Under the pieces are notes generated by a model, which worked only from the letters and a program-made list of their open reading frames with translations, searched no databases and was not told the origin of the DNA. 12,555 nucleotides of DNA from Actinomycetes bacterium (GTDB lineage: Bacteria; Actinomycetota; Actinomycetes; Propionibacteriales; Propionibacteriaceae): the NCBI GenBank assembly GCA_029778515.1, contig JAKOQD010000326.1, forward strand, positions 1 to 12,555. The letters run 5' to 3'. The translations under genes and the position numbers were made by a program. Shown piece by piece: positions 6,798 to 12,555 of this stretch; within the stretch, counting starts at the first letter, position 1; every line of letters starts with the position of its first letter.

Positions 6798-8060
6798 TCA
6801 GACGGTCGCGTTTGCGTTGGTGACCGTGATGGCCACGTTGTGACCACCGAAGCCGAAGGAGTTGTTGATCGCAGCCAGGTCGCCGGACGGCAGGCTGCGG
6901 GCCACGTTTGCGGCGATGTCGATGCCCAGGTTGGGCTCCGGGTCTTCGAGGTTGATCGTCGGCGGCACCCGGTGATCGCGCAGGGCGAGCACGGTGGCGA
7001 TCGTCTCCAGCGCGCCGGCGCCGCCGAGCAGGTGCCCGGTCATCGACTTGGTCGAGGTGACCACGCAGCTATCCACCGCCTCGCCAAGGCCGGTGCGGAT
7101 CGAGCCGGCCTCGGTCAGGTCGCCCTGCGGCGTGGACGTGCCGTGCGCGTTCACGTGCTTGATGTCGGCCGCGCTCAGCCCCGAATCGGCGAGCGCCTTG
7201 ATCATGGCCCCCGACTGGCCCTCGCCGGTCGGATCGGGCTGCACGATGTCGTGGCTGTCCGCAGTGATTCCGGCGCCGGCCAGCGTCCCGTAGATCTTCG
7301 CGCCGCGGGCCTTCGCATGCGCCAGGGTCTCCAGCACCATGACCGCGGAGCCTTCGCCCATCACGAAGCCGTCCCGGCCACGATCCCACGGACGGGACGC
7401 GCCCTCGGGATCGTCGTTGCGGCGGCTCAGCGCCTGCATCTGGCCGAAAGCGGCGAGCGGCAGCGGGTGGATGGTCGCCTCGGTGCCACCGACCACCGCG
7501 ATGTCGGCGCGGCCGAGCCGCAACTGGTCCAGGGCCAGTGAGATCGCCTCGTTGGAGGAAGCACAGGCCGAAACCGGCGTGTGCACGCCCGCCTTGGCGT
7601 GGACGGCAAGGCCCACGTTCGCGGCCGGCGCGTTCGCCATCAGCATCGGGATCGTGAACGGGCTGACTCTGCGGTAGCCCTTGTCGCGGTGGGCGTCCCA
7701 GTTGTTGAGCAGCGAGTGCAGGCCGCCGATGCCGCTGGCCAGCGAGACGCTCAGCCGCTGCGGGTCGACCTGGCTGCCCTCTTCGGCTTCCCAGTCGAAG
7801 CCGGCGTCGGTCCATGCCTCCCGCGCCGCGATCAGGGCGAGTTGGGTGGAGCGGTCGAGCCGGCGGGCCTTCACCCGATCGATCACCTCGGACGGGTCGA
7901 CGGCGACATAGGCCGCGATCTTCACCGGCAGTTCCTCGGCCCACTCCTCGGTGATGGCGCGGACGCCGGACCGTCCGGCCAGCAGGCCGGCCCAGGTGGT
8001 GGCCAGGTCGCCGCCGAGCGGGGTGGTGGCGCCGAGGCCGGTGATCACGATCTCAATCAT
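6798..8060 (-). CDS. fabF: Beta-ketoacyl-ACP synthase II (FabF/KAS II)
   Basis: 420 aa condensing enzyme that elongates acyl-ACP with malonyl-ACP in the cytosol. The Cys-His-His triad is complete: C166 in VSACASSN, H306 in NAHGTSTPQGD, and H343 in TGHLLGGAGALE; the structural K338 is in TSTKSM. The Gly-rich loop NNSFGFGGHN (399-408) is intact. The length is typical of FabF and mycobacterial KasA. The ATG at 8060 has a modest ribosome site, GGAAAG, 4 bp upstream. A 178-bp gap holding a large palindromic repeat separates it from acpP, unlike the tight spacing elsewhere in the operon, so its expression may be partly uncoupled from acpP. A 22-bp gap leads to accD. Confidence 0.96.
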   Translation of the reverse strand: MIEIVITGLGATTPLGGDLATTWAGLLAGRSGVRAITEEWAEELPVKIAAYVAVDPSEVIDRVKARRLDRSTQLALIAAREAWTDAGFDWEAEEGSQVDPQRLSVSLASGIGGLHSLLNNWDAHRDKGYRRVSPFTIPMLMANAPAANVGLAVHAKAGVHTPVSACASSNEAISLALDQLRLGRADIAVVGGTEATIHPLPLAAFGQMQALSRRNDDPEGASRPWDRGRDGFVMGEGSAVMVLETLAHAKARGAKIYGTLAGAGITADSHDIVQPDPTGEGQSGAMIKALADSGLSAADIKHVNAHGTSTPQGDLTEAGSIRTGLGEAVDSCVVTSTKSMTGHLLGGAGALETIATVLALRDHRVPPTINLEDPEPNLGIDIAANVARSLPSGDLAAINNSFGFGGHNVAITVTNANATV

Positions 8061-8129
8061 GGTTCTTTCCGAAGGTAGGTGTTCGGTAGGGGTGGTCGAG
8101 TCATCGGGACCCGACCGGCGAACGGTGGC

Positions 8130-8226
8130 TGAGCTTGTCGAAGGCCCGCCTGAAGCACCCTTCGTTAGGCTCAGGGAGCGTCTACGAAGGGTGTTTCAGG
8201 GAGCGTTCAGGGCCCCGACAAGCTCA
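8130..8226. repeat. Composite palindromic repeat between acpP and fabF (GAGCTTGTCGA family)
   Basis: Three nested stems: TGAGCTTGTCG (8130-8140) with 8216-8226, 11 bp; GGCCC (8143-8147) with GGGCC (8210-8214), 5 bp; and CCTGAAGCACCCTTCGT (8149-8165) with 8184-8200, 17 bp with a single G-T mismatch that would be a G-U wobble on one strand. The 18-nt inner loop includes TCAGGGAGCGT (8171-8181), repeated at 8196-8206. Sequences of the type TTGAGCTTGTCGAAGG / CCTTCGACAAGCTCAGGGA are recurrent intergenic palindromes in many high-GC actinobacterial genomes, and this looks like a degenerate composite of such units. It begins 12 nt after the acpP stop, so it would fold in the acpP-fabF mRNA. No T-tract follows. 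Likely effects are mRNA stabilisation or partial termination; this is inference. Confidence 0.85.
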
Positions 8227-8238
8227 ATCAGCGTCGAG

Positions 8239-8481
8239 TCAGCTGTGCGCTTCGATGTAGGCGACGGCGTCGCCAACGGTCTTGAGGTTCTTGGACTCCT
8301 CGTCGGGAATCGTGACGCCGAACTTCTCCTCGCAGCCGACGAGGATCTCGACCATCGCGAGGCTGTCGACGTCCAGGTCGTCGACGAAGGACTTGTCGAG
8401 CTGCACGTCCTCGACCGGCACGCCGGCGACGTCGTTGACGAGCTCGGCGAGCTGGGCGCGGATCTCTTCGGTGGTGGCCAT
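8239..8481 (-). CDS. acpP: Acyl carrier protein
   Basis: 80 aa acidic helical protein carrying the growing acyl chain in type II fatty-acid synthesis. The phosphopantetheine attachment site is S40 in DLDVDSLAMVE; helix 2 and the following EEKFGVTIPDEE (51-62) match AcpP. An ACP synthase (AcpS) encoded elsewhere must load it. The ATG at 8481 has the best ribosome site in the operon (AAGGAG at 8489-8494, 7 bp spacing), fitting the high ACP level that cells need. It lies 55 bp after fabH and is followed 12 bp after its stop by a strong mRNA hairpin, which could raise the abundance of the upstream message relative to fabF-accD. Confidence 0.97.
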   Translation of the reverse strand: MATTEEIRAQLAELVNDVAGVPVEDVQLDKSFVDDLDVDSLAMVEILVGCEEKFGVTIPDEESKNLKTVGDAVAYIEAHS

Positions 8482-8536
8482 GTGGGTTCTCCTTAGTTGT
8501 TGCGGGGCTTGTTTTGTTCCGGATTGTCCGGGGGAT

Positions 8537-9532
8537 TCAGGGAAGGGTGATGACCTGGCCGGAATAGACCAGGCCAGCGCCGAAACCGATGATCAGCGCG
8601 GTCTGGCCGCTCTTGGCTTGGCCGCTCTCCAGCAGTTCGGCCATCGCCATCGGGATGGTCGCCGCCGAGTTGTTGCCGAACTGGCGGATGGTGCGGGCCA
8701 CCACGACCTTCTCGGGCAGCTTCAGGTAGCGCAGCAGGGTGTCGGTGATCCGGTCGTTGGCCTGGTGCGGAATGAACACGTCCAGGTCGTCGGGGGTGAG
8801 CCCGGCCTCGTCCAGGCACTTCTTGGCCGCCTGCGCGATGAAGCCGGTGGCCCACTTGAAGACCGCGCGACCGTCCATGCCCAGCTTGGGCCAGGTGCCC
8901 TGCTCGACCGCGGTGTGCCAATCGGTGGTCTGCCAGATCGTGCCGGCCTGGCTGCCGTCCGAGCCCCAGACCACCGGGCCGATGCCGTTGGTCTCGCTCG
9001 GGCCGACGACCACCGCGCCGGCGCCGTCCCCGAACAGGAAGGCGGTGCCACGGTCGGTCAGGTCGGTGATCTCGCTGATCGTCTCGCCGGCGATCAGCAG
9101 GACGTGCCGCGCCTGGCCGCTGCGCACCAGCGCCTCGGCCTGGGCCACGCCGTAGCTGAAGCCGGCGCAGGCGGCGGAGATGTCGTAGGCGGCGGCGTCC
9201 GGGATGCCGAGCTTGGTGGCCAGCTGCGGGGCGAGCGCCGGGGTCTGGTGGTAGTGCGAGATCGTGGACAGGATCACCGCGTCGATCTGGTCGACGCTGA
9301 TGCCGGCCCGCTCGATCGCCTGCTCAGCCGCGGCCAGCGAGAGGGTCTCGATGCTCTCGTCCTCAGCGATCCAGCGGCGTTCCTTGATGCCGGTGCGCTG
9401 GGTGATCCACTCTTCGCTGGATTCGATGTACTGCAGCAGGTGCTCGTTGTCGATCACCTTCGACGGCACGGCCGAGCCGACCGAAAGGATGCGGGCGTAC
9501 TTCGGCCCGGTGCTGGCCTTGATTTCGGTCAT
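8537..9532 (-). CDS. fabH: Beta-ketoacyl-ACP synthase III (FabH)
   Basis: 331 aa; condenses an acyl-CoA primer with malonyl-ACP to start fatty-acid chains, and its primer choice sets straight versus branched products. The catalytic triad is complete: C122 in ISAACAGFSYG, H256 in FIPHQAND, and N287 in QFGNNSAAT. The N-terminal WITQRTGIKERRW (42-54) and the FGDGAGAVVV turn (167-176) are also standard. The presence of FabH separates this cluster from the mycobacterial fabD-acpM-kasA-kasB cluster and matches Streptomyces. The ATG overlaps the fabD stop (ATGA) and has AGGAG 4 bp upstream, inside fabD. Primer preference cannot be decided by eye. Confidence 0.96.
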   Translation of the reverse strand: MTEIKASTGPKYARILSVGSAVPSKVIDNEHLLQYIESSEEWITQRTGIKERRWIAEDESIETLSLAAAEQAIERAGISVDQIDAVILSTISHYHQTPALAPQLATKLGIPDAAAYDISAACAGFSYGVAQAEALVRSGQARHVLLIAGETISEITDLTDRGTAFLFGDGAGAVVVGPSETNGIGPVVWGSDGSQAGTIWQTTDWHTAVEQGTWPKLGMDGRAVFKWATGFIAQAAKKCLDEAGLTPDDLDVFIPHQANDRITDTLLRYLKLPEKVVVARTIRQFGNNSAATIPMAMAELLESGQAKSGQTALIIGFGAGLVYSGQVITLP

Positions 9533-10728
9533 GCTGCTCCTGTGGAGTCCTGAGTGGGGTAGAGGCGGAGGAGCGGCTGCCCGGGGGAGACCGGGTCACC
9601 GTCCTCGACCAGCCATTCGGTAACGGTCCCGGCATTGCTGGTGGCCACTGACGTGGTGTCGCGCAGGTTGGCCACGGTGCCGATCACTGTATTGCCGGCG
9701 AGTTGGGAGTTGGGCACTAGGCCGTCAGCCTTGCGGAACTCGCCCTTGCTGGGGGAGACCACCAGCATCCAGGACGGGGTGCTGGCCATCGCCGAACCGA
9801 CGTCGCCGTGCTTGGCCACGAAGTCCTGCGCTGCCGGGATCTGGTCGGGGGTGTTCAGACTGAACAGCTCGACGCCCTTCAGGTTGCGCTTGGCGATGCC
9901 GGTCAGCGTGCCGGACGGCGGCAACTCCAGCAGGCCGGTGATGCCCAGATCGGCCATGGTCTGCATGCACAGATCCCAGCGGACGGGGTTCGCGACCTGC
10001 TTCACCAGCCGGCCGAGGTACTCGCGACCGTTCTGCACCACCTGGCCGTCGGTGTTCGACAGCAGCCGGGTGCGTGGATCACGGGTGGTCATCGCCTTCG
10101 CCAGCCGGGCGAGGTGGTCGACCGCGGGCTGCATGTGGACGGTGTGGAAGGCGCCGGCGACGCTCAGCTGGATCAACCGGGCACGGGCTGGCGGATTGGC
10201 GGACAACTCAGCGAGCTGCTCGACCGTGCCGGCGGCAACGATCTGGCCGGAGCCGTTGTTGTTCGCGGGGGTCAGCCCGGCGGCCTCGATCGCAGCCAGC
10301 ACCTCCGCGGGGTCGCCACCGACGACCGCCATCATCGAAGTCGGCCGGGCCGCGCTGGCGACTGCCATCTGCCGGCCACGCTCCCGCACGAACACCATGG
10401 CCTGCTCCGCCGACAGCACGCCGGTGGCCGCAGCTGCGGTGATCTCACCGACGCTGTGTCCGGCCGCGACCGCGGTGCGGCGGAAACCGTCCGCAGGGCT
10501 CGGGAAGAGCTGCAGCGCGGTGACCAGGCCGGCCGCGACCAGCAGCGGTTGGGCGATGGCGGTGTCCCGGATGGTCTCGGCGTCGGCGTTGGTGCCGTAG
10601 TCGGCGAGGTCGATGCCGGCGACGGTGCTGAGCCAGTTCAGGCGATCAGCCAGGGCGGGTTCAGCGATCCAAGGGGCCAGGAACCCCGGGGTTTGGGCGC
10701 CCTGTCCGGGCGCAACGATTGCGAGCAC
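9529..10728 (-). CDS. fabD: Malonyl-CoA:ACP transacylase (FabD) with extra C-terminal biotinyl/lipoyl-like domain
   Basis: 399 aa, against roughly 310 for typical FabD. Residues 1-310 are a complete transacylase: PGQGAQTPGF (7-16), the nucleophile S92 in AGHSVGE, R117, H195 in GAFHTVHM, and ANPVRW (246-251). Residues ~321-391 are an added domain resembling BCCP/lipoyl domains: a first half VVSPSKGEF (323-331) to VIGTVANLR (348-356), and a second half NAGTVTEWLVEDGDPVSPGQ (365-384) then PLLRL. Aligned by eye with E. coli BCCP, the biotinyl Lys of AMKM falls on R356, so no biotin or lipoate should be attached. GTG start; the N-terminus MLAIVAPGQGAQTPGF matches Streptomyces FabD, but the ribosome site is poor. 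First gene of the fab operon, after a 169-bp control region; overlaps fabH by 4 bp. Confidence 0.93.
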   Translation of the reverse strand: MLAIVAPGQGAQTPGFLAPWIAEPALADRLNWLSTVAGIDLADYGTNADAETIRDTAIAQPLLVAAGLVTALQLFPSPADGFRRTAVAAGHSVGEITAAAATGVLSAEQAMVFVRERGRQMAVASAARPTSMMAVVGGDPAEVLAAIEAAGLTPANNNGSGQIVAAGTVEQLAELSANPPARARLIQLSVAGAFHTVHMQPAVDHLARLAKAMTTRDPRTRLLSNTDGQVVQNGREYLGRLVKQVANPVRWDLCMQTMADLGITGLLELPPSGTLTGIAKRNLKGVELFSLNTPDQIPAAQDFVAKHGDVGSAMASTPSWMLVVSPSKGEFRKADGLVPNSQLAGNTVIGTVANLRDTTSVATSNAGTVTEWLVEDGDPVSPGQPLLRLYPTQDSTGAA

Positions 10729-10795
10729 GAGTCCACTCTGGCTGATCGGGCGACAGCAACCGGCGCGAAACGCAACGAATTCATAACGGTCCTCT

Positions 10796-10812
10796 TTGTA
10801 GGTTTCCTACAA
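10796..10812. promoter_or_regulatory. Palindrome upstream of fabD, candidate FasR operator
   Basis: Perfect 7-bp inverted repeat with a 3-bp spacer, TTGTAGG-TTT-CCTACAA, lying 68-84 bp before the fabD GTG and about 84 bp after the fasR-like stop. A -10-like TATGAAT on the minus strand (10785-10779) lies downstream, which would put the palindrome over the -35 region; no good -35 hexamer is seen, as expected for an activator-dependent promoter. In Streptomyces coelicolor the PucR-type FasR activates the fabD operon. That this palindrome is its site is inference. The rest of the 169-bp gap (10729-10897) shows no other clear signal and no convincing terminator after the regulator gene. Confidence 0.6.
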
Positions 10813-10897
10813 TCGACACGCCCGTTGCACCGCTTTGGCAGGCTTGGTCGTTGTGGACACCGCCCGAGCCTGATATTGGCCTGAGAGGCTGAGGACG

Positions 10898-12082
10898 CTA
10901 GCTCAGCAGTCGGCCAAGAGTGAGCGCCAGGCGTAGGGCGTACGCGTCCCTGGCATCGTGGGGCGAATACCCGGTGATCTCCTGCACTCGGCGCAACCGA
11001 TAGCGGACGGTGTTCGCGTGGACGTACTTCGCCCGCGCCGTCGCCTCGATCGAACCGGACGTGTCGAAGTACGCCGCGAGGGTGTCGACGAGCTCACTGC
11101 CGGCCGCCGCCAATGGCTGGTAGATGTCGGTGGCGAGCGTGCGTCGGGCGTGACCGTCGCCGGCGAGGGCGCGTTCGGGCAGCAGGTCCGCCGCCGCCAC
11201 CGGACGCGGCGCCTCCGGCCAAGCCTTGGCTGCGCGCATGCCCGACAGCGCGGCCCGGGCACTGCGGGCCGCCTCGACCAGGTCGGAGACGATCGGGCCG
11301 ACCACGATCTGGCCGTCGCCGAACTGGTCGGCGAAACCGGCCACCACTCGAAGTGATTCAGCCGTGGATTCCAGTTGGCCGCCGATCACGAGCACCAGGC
11401 GGTCGCCCTGCGGGGCGGCCAGCAGGTCGAGTGAGTTCTTGGACGCGCTGATCCGGATCGACTGGATGGCCGACTCCGGGTCATCGGGCACGCTGCCGAT
11501 CACCACGACGATGCCAGCCGGCGACGCCCAGCCGAGGGTGGACGCGCGCGAGACCACCGATTCGTCGGCGTCGCCACGCAACACCGCGTCCACGGCCATC
11601 GCCTCCAGGCGGGCGTCCCACGCGCCGCGGGACTCAGCCGCCCGGGCGTAGACCCGCGCGGCTGCGAACGCCACCTCCCGGGAGTACCGCAGGATCCCGA
11701 TTCGCAGCACGCCCTGGTCGGCTTCCGGCAGGGTGTCGATGCGGTCCTCCACGGTGTCGATCGTGGTGCTGACCAGATCGACCGTCTGGTTCAGCGTGAT
11801 CTGGCGGGTGAGCGCGCGCGGCGCGGCGTCGAACACGTTCCCGGGGGAGAGCCTCTCGCCACCGGACGCGAACCAGGTCAGGAACCCGTCGATGCCCGAC
11901 TTCGCCACCAGGCTGATCCACGACCGGTTCTCGGCGTCCAGTTCGGCGAACCACGGATGCTGGGCGGCGATCCGCGCCAGTGCGGCGGTGGTCAGCTCAC
12001 CGGACGCGGCCAGCAGCGGCCGCGAGATCTCGACGCGCTTTACCGCGGACGGCCAGCCATCGCTACCAGGCGCAGTGGTCAA
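10898..12082 (-). CDS. fasR: PucR-family transcriptional regulator, FasR-like activator of fatty-acid synthesis
   Basis: 394 aa. The C-terminal PucR helix-turn-helix is clear at about 344-372 (SIEATARAKYVHANTVRYRL, then RRVQEITG), after a conserved segment LVDTLAAYFD (331-340). A GGDEF-like middle region typical of CdaR/PucR proteins fits about 185-290, and the N-terminal 1-160 is a helical sensor-like region (ARVYARAAESRGAWDARLEA at 142-161). There are no membrane helices. Position directly upstream of fabD-fabH-acpP-fabF matches Streptomyces FasR, an activator of that operon; the signal ligand is unknown. The TTG start at 12082 overlaps the upstream gene's stop (TTGA) and has GGAG 8 bp upstream, so translation looks coupled. 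No better ATG or GTG occurs early in the frame. Confidence 0.88.
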   Translation of the reverse strand: MTTAPGSDGWPSAVKRVEISRPLLAASGELTTAALARIAAQHPWFAELDAENRSWISLVAKSGIDGFLTWFASGGERLSPGNVFDAAPRALTRQITLNQTVDLVSTTIDTVEDRIDTLPEADQGVLRIGILRYSREVAFAAARVYARAAESRGAWDARLEAMAVDAVLRGDADESVVSRASTLGWASPAGIVVVIGSVPDDPESAIQSIRISASKNSLDLLAAPQGDRLVLVIGGQLESTAESLRVVAGFADQFGDGQIVVGPIVSDLVEAARSARAALSGMRAAKAWPEAPRPVAAADLLPERALAGDGHARRTLATDIYQPLAAAGSELVDTLAAYFDTSGSIEATARAKYVHANTVRYRLRRVQEITGYSPHDARDAYALRLALTLGRLLS

Positions 12083-12423
12083 CGCTCGATCTCCGCCTTC
12101 CGCAAGGCCACCACGCGGGTGACCACCACTTCCGGCAGCGGACGGTCGGCGGTGAATCGGATGGTGCCCTTCGACAGCGAATAGCCGCCGAGCTGGTCGG
12201 CCACCGCGTCCACCACTTCGGGGCTGAACGGGAAGATGGAGAGGTGCTTGGCGCTCACCCGCACGCCGATCAGCGGCTTGCCCCGGTAGCGCAGCGCCGG
12301 GGTGCCGTAGCTGAGGTCCTCGACCGCGTCCGGTACCTCGGCGAGCGCCAGGTTGAGGATGTGCTGGAGTGCTGCTGCGGTCGTGCCTTCGTTGGCGGCG
12401 ATGAGGTCAGTGAACTCGCCCAT
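12079..12423 (-). CDS. DUF1801 (YdhG/Fra-like) small protein
   Basis: 114 aa. DUF1801 features are SYGTPALRYRGKPL (38-51), the HLSIFPFSPEVV stretch (60-71) and SLSKGTIRFTADRPLP (82-97), with a basic end LRKAEIER. Related proteins include Bacillus Fra/YdhG, described as an iron-chaperone-type fold, but function varies and is not fixed here. The start is firm: an in-frame TAA lies 12 bp upstream of the ATG. No Shine-Dalgarno sequence is present, and TAAGCT ends 6 bp before the ATG, pointing to a leaderless mRNA. Its stop overlaps the fasR-like start by 4 bp, so the regulator is probably read from this promoter. Whether the DUF1801 protein has any part in lipid control is unknown. Confidence 0.85.
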   Translation of the reverse strand: MGEFTDLIAANEGTTAAALQHILNLALAEVPDAVEDLSYGTPALRYRGKPLIGVRVSAKHLSIFPFSPEVVDAVADQLGGYSLSKGTIRFTADRPLPEVVVTRVVALRKAEIER

Positions 12424-12429
12424 GCGCAG

Positions 12430-12435
12430 AGCTTA
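12430..12435 (-). promoter_or_regulatory. Candidate -10 box (TAAGCT) for leaderless DUF1801-fasR mRNA
   Basis: Minus-strand TAAGCT fits the actinobacterial TANNNT -10 pattern and ends exactly 6 bp before the ATG at 12423, with no ribosome site between. No recognisable -35 is seen. The call rests on spacing and on the mirror-image arrangement with the box of the divergent gene. Confidence 0.4.
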
Positions 12436-12450
12436 CGGCCAGGGCACCCA

Positions 12451-12456
12451 TAGGCT
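12451..12456 (+). promoter_or_regulatory. Candidate -10 box (TAGGCT) for the divergent leaderless gene
   Basis: TAGGCT fits TANNNT and ends 6 bp before the GTG at 12463, so transcription could start on the G of the start codon. No Shine-Dalgarno sequence is present. The geometry equals that of the opposite-strand box at 12430-12435. Confidence 0.4.
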
Positions 12457-12462
12457 GGGCGG

Positions 12463-12555
12463 GTGCCAATCGATCCGGTAGCCGCACTGCGGGAGATCGC
12501 GTACCTGATGGAACGCGTGCAGGCCGACAGCCACCGGGTGCGGGCGTTCCGCGCC
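12463..12555 (+). CDS. PHP-domain / PolX-type protein, N-terminal fragment (runs off right edge)
   Basis: 31 codons from GTG 12463 stay open to the window end. The sequence DPVAALREIAYLMERVQADS then HRVRAFRA resembles the N-terminal helix-hairpin region of actinobacterial PHP-domain proteins and family X polymerases (pattern ALRRIAFLLER...RVRAFR). In those proteins this helical segment precedes the PHP phosphoesterase domain, which would lie outside the window. It is divergent from the DUF1801 gene across a 39-bp gap. The call is based only on this short stretch. Confidence 0.6.
   Translation, partial: MPIDPVAALREIAYLMERVQADSHRVRAFRA

Noticed and set aside
6776..6847. Upstream in-frame ATG at 6847 for accD
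   Set aside because: It would overlap the end of fabF by 50 bp and add residues unlike AccD, whereas the ATG at 6775 has AAGGAG at ideal spacing.
8282..9553. 423-codon + strand open frame across acpP and fabH
   Set aside because: Antisense shadow of two certain genes with complete active sites; the translation is low-complexity Gly/Asp/Arg-rich and crosses their boundaries.
9808..10884. 358-codon + strand open frame opposite fabD and the control region
   Set aside because: Antisense shadow of fabD; no domain-like sequence and it reads through the palindrome and intergenic DNA.
10860..10897. Possible terminator after the fasR-like gene
   Set aside because: Only short, poorly matched GCCT/AGGC pairings were found, with no T-run. 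Nothing supports an intrinsic terminator.

Overview
The window is high-GC DNA from an actinobacterium (Actinomycetota). The evidence is the strong G/C third-position bias, many GTG/TTG starts, tightly overlapping genes, a PucR-type regulator beside a fabD-fabH-acpP-fabF cluster as in Streptomyces, an actinobacteria-specific DUF3145 gene, and a moxR-DUF58-VWA set like mycobacterial Rv1479-Rv1481. The genus cannot be fixed from this sequence; Propionibacteriales or Micrococcales would fit. No rRNA, tRNA, CRISPR array, phage gene or transposase is seen.

Layout. (1) 2-3388, + strand: the 3' end of a moxR AAA+ ATPase gene, a DUF58 protein gene, and two tandem related genes for membrane-anchored VWA proteins, all abutting or overlapping, so one operon. 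(2) 3406-4598, - strand: a UPF0303 gene coupled by a 4-bp overlap behind a YggS/PLPBP (PLP homeostasis) gene. (3) 4599-4847: a 249-bp divergent intergenic region with a striking nested direct/inverted repeat. (4) 4848-5345, + strand: a DUF3145 gene, convergent with accD and only 5 bp from it. (5) 5351-12423, - strand, transcribed right to left: a DUF1801 gene, a fasR-like PucR regulator, a 169-bp control region with a perfect palindrome, then fabD, fabH, acpP, a roughly 100-nt palindromic repeat, fabF and accD. (6) 12463 to the edge, + strand: the first 31 codons of a probable PHP/PolX-type protein, divergent from the DUF1801 gene.

How it works together. The FAS-II cluster covers malonyl supply and chain building. 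AccD (carboxyltransferase subunit) makes malonyl-CoA together with a biotinylated alpha subunit encoded elsewhere. FabD moves malonyl to ACP, FabH starts chains, and FabF elongates them. The reductases and dehydratase are not in the window. The PucR protein just upstream is the expected activator, and the TTGTAGG-N3-CCTACAA palindrome before fabD is its best candidate operator.

Most notable: FabD carries an extra C-terminal domain that reads as a complete biotinyl/lipoyl-like domain with Arg where the modified Lys should be. This suggests a non-modified docking or scaffold domain linking FabD to the carboxylase. The two palindromic intergenic repeats and the candidate FasR operator are the next most interesting signals. 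The rest is ordinary core actinobacterial gene content.
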